DNA from: JAIPGX01 sp041650475
GTDB lineage: Bacteria > Babelota > Babeliae > Babelales > UASB340
DNA: 20,800 bases
Assembly: GCA_041650475.1 (NCBI GenBank)
Contig: JBAZLD010000020.1
Location: 1 to 20,800, forward strand
Direction of reading: 5' to 3'
A program made the translations under genes and the position numbers. Below the pieces are notes generated by a model. It was not told the origin of the DNA, made no database searches, and worked only from the letters and a program-made list of their open reading frames with translations. This document shows, in pieces, positions 16,482 to 20,800 of this stretch (positions are counted from its first letter, which is position 1; each line of letters opens with the position of its first letter).

Positions 16482-17639
16482 TTATTTATTTAATTTCATC
16501 CAAAAATTATACGTTTCTTTTGCTATAAAATCATAAGAAAAATTTTCTTTAAATCTTTGATATCCCAATTGCCCAAACTCTTTATGCAAATCTTGATTTG
16601 TCATAAATATTTTTAATTTATTTGTTAAATCAAGTATATTTTTTTGTTCAAAAATTAAACCAGCATTATCTATAACTTGTGCAATATTACCTGCATTGCT
16701 GCCAATAACTGGAATTTTACACGCCATTGCTTCTATTAAAACATGACCAAACTGCTCTTTCCAATTTGGTGTATCATAAGATGGCAAAACCAATATTTCA
16801 AGCGTTTTTATTATTTTTGCTATTTTTTCATGCGTAACAGAGTTTATTAAAATAACTTTTTCTTGCAAATTTAATTTTTTAATAAAACTAATTAGATTAC
16901 TTTTTTCAGGGCCATCACCTACAAATAATAATCGCCAATTCTCAAACTCTTTTTCTAAATTGCAATACGCTTCAAGCAACAAAAAAATGCCCTTTTCTTG
17001 CGTAAATCGACCAATAAAGCCTATAATATTTTTTTTATCATTGCATGCACAATGTTCAGAAGTAAAAATTTCTTCGTCAACGCCCAATTGCAATAAAACT
17101 TTTGTATCTTTTAAAAACTTTTTTTCTTGCAAAATAATTTTTGCTTCGTGATTGCCTACAAAGGCTGCATCTGAATTTCTTAAATTAAAATTTTCTATAA
17201 ATTGCCAAAAAATTTTATATTTAAAAGATTTTTTATGTCTCCAATTAACCCATGTAAAAAAAGTAAATTTTGTTTTAAATCGTAAAATTTTAGATAAAAT
17301 TTTGCATAACAATATTATTTGAAAATAAACAAAAGCATTATCACCCTGCTCGACATGAACTAAATCAGGTTTAAAATTTTTTAAAATTTTAAAAAGTTCA
17401 AAAAATTTAAATCTATACAAAATTTCGTTGCCAGAATAAAAGGTATCTAATGCCTCAAATTCACAATTTTCTAAATTATCTTTTGATAAATCCCCTGCTT
17501 CTATTTTAAATAAAGCAGCCTGCCAAATTTTTGGTATCAAAATTTTTAATTTAATATTTTTATATTTATTCGCTAAAATTTTCCATTTGAGTCTGTTGAT
17601 TTTGGCTATATATGCGTGTCCAATTACTAGAACTTTCAT
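16482..17639 (-). CDS. GT4-type glycosyltransferase
   Basis: 385 residues from ATG 17639. A TTG one codon earlier (17642) is also possible, but ATG with AAGAG 7 bases upstream is preferred. The N-terminal half holds a short MKVLVIGHAYI strand typical of GT-B folds. The C-terminal half carries the GT4 hallmarks: GRFTQEKG, VGDGPEK, and the EX7E motif Glu295 to Glu303 in EQFGHVLIE followed by AMACKIPVIGSNAGN, which bind the nucleotide sugar. Such retaining transferases add sugars to lipid-linked or surface glycans; the sugar is not predictable. The gene overlaps the upstream glycosyltransferase by 74 bases and is the last of the four. No GC-rich terminator hairpin follows, so transcription could read through into the peptidase operon. 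Confidence 0.9.
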   Translation of the reverse strand: MKVLVIGHAYIAKINRLKWKILANKYKNIKLKILIPKIWQAALFKIEAGDLSKDNLENCEFEALDTFYSGNEILYRFKFFELFKILKNFKPDLVHVEQGDNAFVYFQIILLCKILSKILRFKTKFTFFTWVNWRHKKSFKYKIFWQFIENFNLRNSDAAFVGNHEAKIILQEKKFLKDTKVLLQLGVDEEIFTSEHCACNDKKNIIGFIGRFTQEKGIFLLLEAYCNLEKEFENWRLLFVGDGPEKSNLISFIKKLNLQEKVILINSVTHEKIAKIIKTLEILVLPSYDTPNWKEQFGHVLIEAMACKIPVIGSNAGNIAQVIDNAGLIFEQKNILDLTNKLKIFMTNQDLHKEFGQLGYQRFKENFSYDFIAKETYNFWMKLNK

Positions 17640-18873
17640 CAAATAACTCTTTTAATTCTGGGTATGTTGTTGTTAAACCAAATTTAAATAAGTTTTCAAT
17701 TTTCTTTATCGAAAAATTATCTTTTATAAACTCAATAGCAAAATTACTAAAGTCTTGATATAAGACATCAGATTGCAAAAGATTTAAAGCTTTATCTGCC
17801 ATATCTTGGTCATCATTAATTTCAACCAAATAACCATTTTTAGCATGCACTATAAAATCTCTTGGGCCTCCACAATCTGTTGAAATAACAGGGATTCCAT
17901 AACAAAGTGCCTGTAATCCCACTATTCCTAACCCCTCTTGATAAGAAGTCAGTAATAATAAATCAGCAATTTTATAATAATTTTGCAATTCTTGATCACT
18001 AATTTGACCAGTAAAAATTATATTTTTAAAACATGGAAAATCTAAAAAATTAGTTAAATCTTTATCTTTAGGTTTACTGCCAATTACATACAATTTAACA
18101 TCAGGAATAAACCTATAAATTCGATTAAAAACGCGAATAAGCATTGCGATATTTTTTCTAGGATCATTAAATCGTCCAACAGCTATGATTATTTTAGTCT
18201 TAGATAAATTATTTTTAATATTAGATATTTTATTAGTTAAAACATCTTCAGGTACCTGCATGGGATAATTGCAAATAAACATGTTTTCTCTTTGATCTCC
18301 TAAAATTTGTTCGAATCTTTTATGTGTATATTTACTTAAAGTCCAAATAAAATTAGCTTTTCGTAAAATTTCTCTTTCCATATTTAAAATTTTGCAAACA
18401 TTTAATTTGTGCAAAAAATATCTAAAAAAAGAAAGCTCTTTTATTCTTTCTTGTCTATCTTGCAAATAATCAGAAGCAACCCACATTACAAATTTTTTAT
18501 TTAATTTAACTAATGGGTATGCAGGAATTGGATTGCCGCTTACAACCCAAAAATAATCATAATTTTTTAATTCTTGTTGCCATAAAGATTTTGTAAATTT
18601 ATAATGTCCAGCTTCCCAAAAAGCCCATTTTGCACCTATATGAACATATTTAATATCGAAAAATTTTTCTTCTTTTGTTTTAGAAAAAAATCTAAAAGAC
18701 CTGATGCTCGCAGAAATATCTTTATCAAAAGATAAACAAAATACAGTCGGCTCAAAATATTTTGTACAAAAATCATGAACAATTTTTAATTTTGCAAAGA
18801 CTCCCCCATAACTATAAGAATTTTTTATTGTAATTATTGCAATTTTAGGTTTTGTATTTTTTATATTACTCAA
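17566..18873 (-). CDS. GT4-type glycosyltransferase with altered EX7E motif
   Basis: 435 residues from a TTG start at 18873. GGGAG ends 6 bases before it and no nearby ATG exists. A GT-B fold is indicated by the N-terminal KPKIAIITIK strand, GRFNDPRKN, and a C-terminal segment ending VISTDCGGP. The EX7E nucleotide-sugar motif reads EGLGIVGLQ, with Glu313 present but Gln321 in place of the second Glu. The last 25 or so residues, rich in Ser, Asn and Gln, are encoded inside the start of the next gene, a 74-base overlap; they look like read-through of a lost stop rather than conserved fold. The preceding gene ends 16 bases upstream. It likely acts in the same glycan pathway as its neighbours, on the cytoplasmic face of the membrane; its acceptor is unknown. 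Confidence 0.88.
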   Translation of the reverse strand: MSNIKNTKPKIAIITIKNSYSYGGVFAKLKIVHDFCTKYFEPTVFCLSFDKDISASIRSFRFFSKTKEEKFFDIKYVHIGAKWAFWEAGHYKFTKSLWQQELKNYDYFWVVSGNPIPAYPLVKLNKKFVMWVASDYLQDRQERIKELSFFRYFLHKLNVCKILNMEREILRKANFIWTLSKYTHKRFEQILGDQRENMFICNYPMQVPEDVLTNKISNIKNNLSKTKIIIAVGRFNDPRKNIAMLIRVFNRIYRFIPDVKLYVIGSKPKDKDLTNFLDFPCFKNIIFTGQISDQELQNYYKIADLLLLTSYQEGLGIVGLQALCYGIPVISTDCGGPRDFIVHAKNGYLVEINDDQDMADKALNLLQSDVLYQDFSNFAIEFIKDNFSIKKIENLFKFGLTTTYPELKELFDESSSNWTRIYSQNQQTQMENFSE

Positions 18874-18879
18874 AATTTT

Positions 18880-18884
18880 CTCCC
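18880..18884 (-). promoter_or_regulatory. Ribosome binding site supporting a TTG start
   Basis: GGGAG followed by AAAATT and TTG 18873, a 6-base spacing. It is one of the clearest Shine-Dalgarno sequences in the glycosyltransferase block and fixes the start of the GT4 gene at the TTG. Confidence 0.6.
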
Positions 18885-18889
18885 AAATT

Positions 18890-19924
18890 TTAGATTCTAA
18901 AATTTTTTATCAAAAAATTTTCTATTAAATTTTTTAACTTAAAATTTTGCGCTTGGATAAAACTTTTTTTAATTATTTCTTGGCGCAAATTTTCATGTAA
19001 TAAATAATATTTGATTTTTTTTTCTAATTCGTCAATCTCAGAAAAACATTCAATATTTAAATTTTCTTTAAAAAGAAAATTGGCTTGTTCTTCTGTTCTT
19101 TGTGTTAATAAAAAACTTTTACTTGCGGGAATTTCAAAAGTACGCATATTATGTGAATTTAAATTTTGTTTTCTAATAAAATTTAAATTTATTTTAGATA
19201 ACCTGAAAGCTTTTATAGCTTGCTCACCATAAATTGCAGTTTTTTGAATTTTACTAATCAAAATAGAATTTTGTGTCAAATTTTCTTGCCACGAGTTTCC
19301 CCAAATTTTTAAATCCAAATCAGGCATTTTTTCTAATAAATTTGTTAGCCAAACCTCTCTTTCTTTTTCCCATGTGCCAATAAAACAGACATCGCTTTTA
19401 TATTTATGCAAATCTTGTTCTGTAATTTTTATATCTTGTTCAAAAATATCTGGATCATAACCAAATGGTAAATAATCAACTTTTTTACATCCAGCCATTA
19501 ATAAAAGTTTTATCAGATCTTGTGACCAAATTAAAAAACAATCATAATTTGGCAAAGATTTTAAAACTTGTTCATTACTATTATTGTTCCAAAAAACAAA
19601 TGGATTATCTGGATAAAAATTAACTAAATAAGATTTAAAATTCTGTTTTATATATTTTATAGTTTTAGCAAAAATAGATTCAGCTTTAATAAAAAAAATA
19701 AGATCAGGTTTAAATTTTTTAACTTTTTTTATCAAAAAAATATTAATTAAATAAGCATTGATATTTAACATGCTTATATTTTGAGTATAGTTTTTTCTGT
19801 AATCAAATTTTTCAACATCATAATTAAGTTTTGATAAAATATTGTAAAAAGAAGTCGCATAAGTATAAATTTCGGGATTTTTACTAAAGTAACCTACTAT
19901 TAATATTTTTTTTATTTTATTCAC
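18890..19924 (-). CDS. CgeB-like glycosyltransferase (GT-B fold)
   Basis: 344 residues from a GTG start at 19924 that overlaps the upstream stop as GTGA, indicating translational coupling. The N-terminus has IKKILIVGYFSKNPEI and a KKFKPDLIFFIKAE segment. The C-terminal third has HNMRTFEIPASKSFLLTQ followed by an acidic FSEIDELEKKIKYYL segment, the pattern of CgeB-like/Glyco_trans_1_2 proteins where a conserved RxFE-type segment binds the nucleotide sugar. A DVCFIGTWEKERE segment begins the C-terminal nucleotide-binding domain. Members occur in spore, flagellar and polysaccharide glycosylation loci; the specific acceptor cannot be told. The gene is rich in Lys, Asn, Ile and Phe, matching its strong AT bias. 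Confidence 0.82.
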   Translation of the reverse strand: MNKIKKILIVGYFSKNPEIYTYATSFYNILSKLNYDVEKFDYRKNYTQNISMLNINAYLINIFLIKKVKKFKPDLIFFIKAESIFAKTIKYIKQNFKSYLVNFYPDNPFVFWNNNSNEQVLKSLPNYDCFLIWSQDLIKLLLMAGCKKVDYLPFGYDPDIFEQDIKITEQDLHKYKSDVCFIGTWEKEREVWLTNLLEKMPDLDLKIWGNSWQENLTQNSILISKIQKTAIYGEQAIKAFRLSKINLNFIRKQNLNSHNMRTFEIPASKSFLLTQRTEEQANFLFKENLNIECFSEIDELEKKIKYYLLHENLRQEIIKKSFIQAQNFKLKNLIENFLIKNFRI

Positions 19925-20800
19925 TTTAATATGCTTTTATAAGTTTTAAAAATATTTTCTCCGTAATTATCCCAACTAAATTTTTGTACATGCTCTTTGG
20001 CAAGTTGCCCCATAAATTGCGCATGTTCACGATTTTGGTAAATATATAAAATTTTTTCAGCTAAAATATCAGCACTTCCTGCAGGTACAATAAAACCATG
20101 AACTTTATCTTCGATTAAATCTGACGCGGCAGTATTATCAGAACAAATTACAGGAAGACCACAAGCCATGGCCTCACCTATTACCATGCCAAAGCCATCT
20201 TCAATCGAAGGTAAGACAAAAAGATCTGAACCCTGATATAATTTTTTTAAATTATACTTATCTGTCGAACCATAAAAAATAATATTTTGGGGTAATTTTA
20301 TTCTATCTAAATATATTTTTAGATCGTTTTGTAAATTACCAACTAAAATTAGCTCAGCTTGATTTGGTGCAAAATTAAGTTTTTGCCAAGCTTGAATTAA
20401 ATATTGCACGCCTTTTCTTAAACATAATAAACCTACAAAAATGACTCTGAATTTATTAGATTTATTTTTCAGTAAATCTGCTTGTAAAAAATTTGGAGTT
20501 TTAAAAAATTCTACATCTATGCCACAATTAACTTTTAAAAGTTTTTTTGAGTCAAAATTTTGTTTTAAAAAACTTTTATAAACAAAGTCAGAAATTGTCA
20601 TAATATAATCAGTTTGTTCATATTCACAAAGAATTTTATCAATATTCTTTTGATTTATAGCCGAATATTTTATACAAAATTTATCATATTCACTTTGTAT
20701 AAGTTTTTGTTGTTCTAAAATATGACAAGAACCTGATTCTAAAATAATTTTGGCACCTGTTTTTTTTATGTTATTTATGCTATGTAAAAAAAAATGTGCC
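19921..20800 (-). CDS. GT4-type glycosyltransferase, 5' end outside the window
   Basis: The frame is open from 20799 to the TGA at 19921, so 292 codons are visible and the N-terminus is beyond the right edge; the internal ATG at 20601 is not the start. Visible parts are an ESGSCHILEQQKLIQSEY segment as found in GT4 acceptor domains, FVGLLCLRKGVQYLIQAW, VLPSIEDGFG, and an intact EX7E motif (E-DGFGMVI-GE) followed by AMACGLPVICSDN. These indicate a retaining nucleotide-sugar-dependent transferase. It ends in a GTGA overlap with the CgeB-like gene and is the most upstream visible member of the four-gene block. The substrate is unknown. Confidence 0.9.
   Translation of the reverse strand, partial: AHFFLHSINNIKKTGAKIILESGSCHILEQQKLIQSEYDKFCIKYSAINQKNIDKILCEYEQTDYIMTISDFVYKSFLKQNFDSKKLLKVNCGIDVEFFKTPNFLQADLLKNKSNKFRVIFVGLLCLRKGVQYLIQAWQKLNFAPNQAELILVGNLQNDLKIYLDRIKLPQNIIFYGSTDKYNLKKLYQGSDLFVLPSIEDGFGMVIGEAMACGLPVICSDNTAASDLIEDKVHGFIVPAGSADILAEKILYIYQNREHAQFMGQLAKEHVQKFSWDNYGENIFKTYKSILK

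Noticed and set aside
16440..16482. Intrinsic terminator after the glycosyltransferase block
   Set aside because: The AT runs can pair weakly, but there is no GC-containing stem followed by a U tract.
16482..20800. Glycosyltransferases as tailoring enzymes of the NRPS/PKS product
   Set aside because: Four different transferases in their own tight block, separated by the only regulatory-sized gap, fit a surface glycan locus better; no sugar-nucleotide pathway genes are in view to link them to the product.
1..20800. CRISPR arrays, insertion sequences, tRNA or rRNA genes, long tandem repeats
   Set aside because: None seen on reading both strands; poly-A/T runs reflect the base composition.

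Overview
The window is a very AT-rich bacterial sequence with every gene on the minus strand, read here from right to left. TAA, TAG and TGA all act as stops, ATG, TTG and GTG all act as starts, and genes are packed with overlaps or gaps of a few bases. There is no rRNA, tRNA, transposon or CRISPR array, so the organism cannot be named. A Gram-negative bacterium with a small AT-rich genome, possibly host-associated, fits the composition, the surface-sugar genes and the peptidase with an apparent signal peptide, but this is inference.

Right block (20800 to 16482): four consecutive glycosyltransferase genes. They are a GT4-type enzyme cut by the window edge, a CgeB-like enzyme, and two further GT4-type enzymes. 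They are coupled by short gaps or overlaps and look like part of a surface polysaccharide or glycoconjugate locus. A few sampled lines suggest they are even more AT-rich than the rest.

A 127-base gap (16355-16481) holds a possible promoter and a perfect 14-base palindrome with a repeated half-site. It is the only gap of that size in the window.

Left block (16354 to 1): one apparent operon of at least 16.3 kb encoding a hybrid nonribosomal peptide/polyketide assembly line. In transcription order it has an M42-family metallopeptidase with an N-terminal signal peptide; a free-standing A-PCP module (Phe-like code); a GNAT acetyltransferase split by a frameshift; a free-standing condensation domain; a PKS of KS-AT-KR-ACP layout; a second PKS of KS-(no AT)-KR-ACP layout; and an NRPS of A-PCP-C-A layout that runs off the left edge (alanine-like and threonine codes). 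A minimal reading is aromatic or hydrophobic amino acid, one or two malonyl units, Ala, Thr, then unknown. The second KR lacks its catalytic tyrosine, so its beta-keto group is probably kept.

The line is not textbook-collinear. One PKS has lost its AT, the NRPS begins with A and no C, and a lone C domain sits between the A-PCP and the first PKS, so an AT and a C must probably act in trans. No thioesterase, phosphopantetheinyl transferase or exporter is visible; these would have to lie past the left edge or elsewhere. I could run no database search, so novelty of the cluster is a hypothesis.
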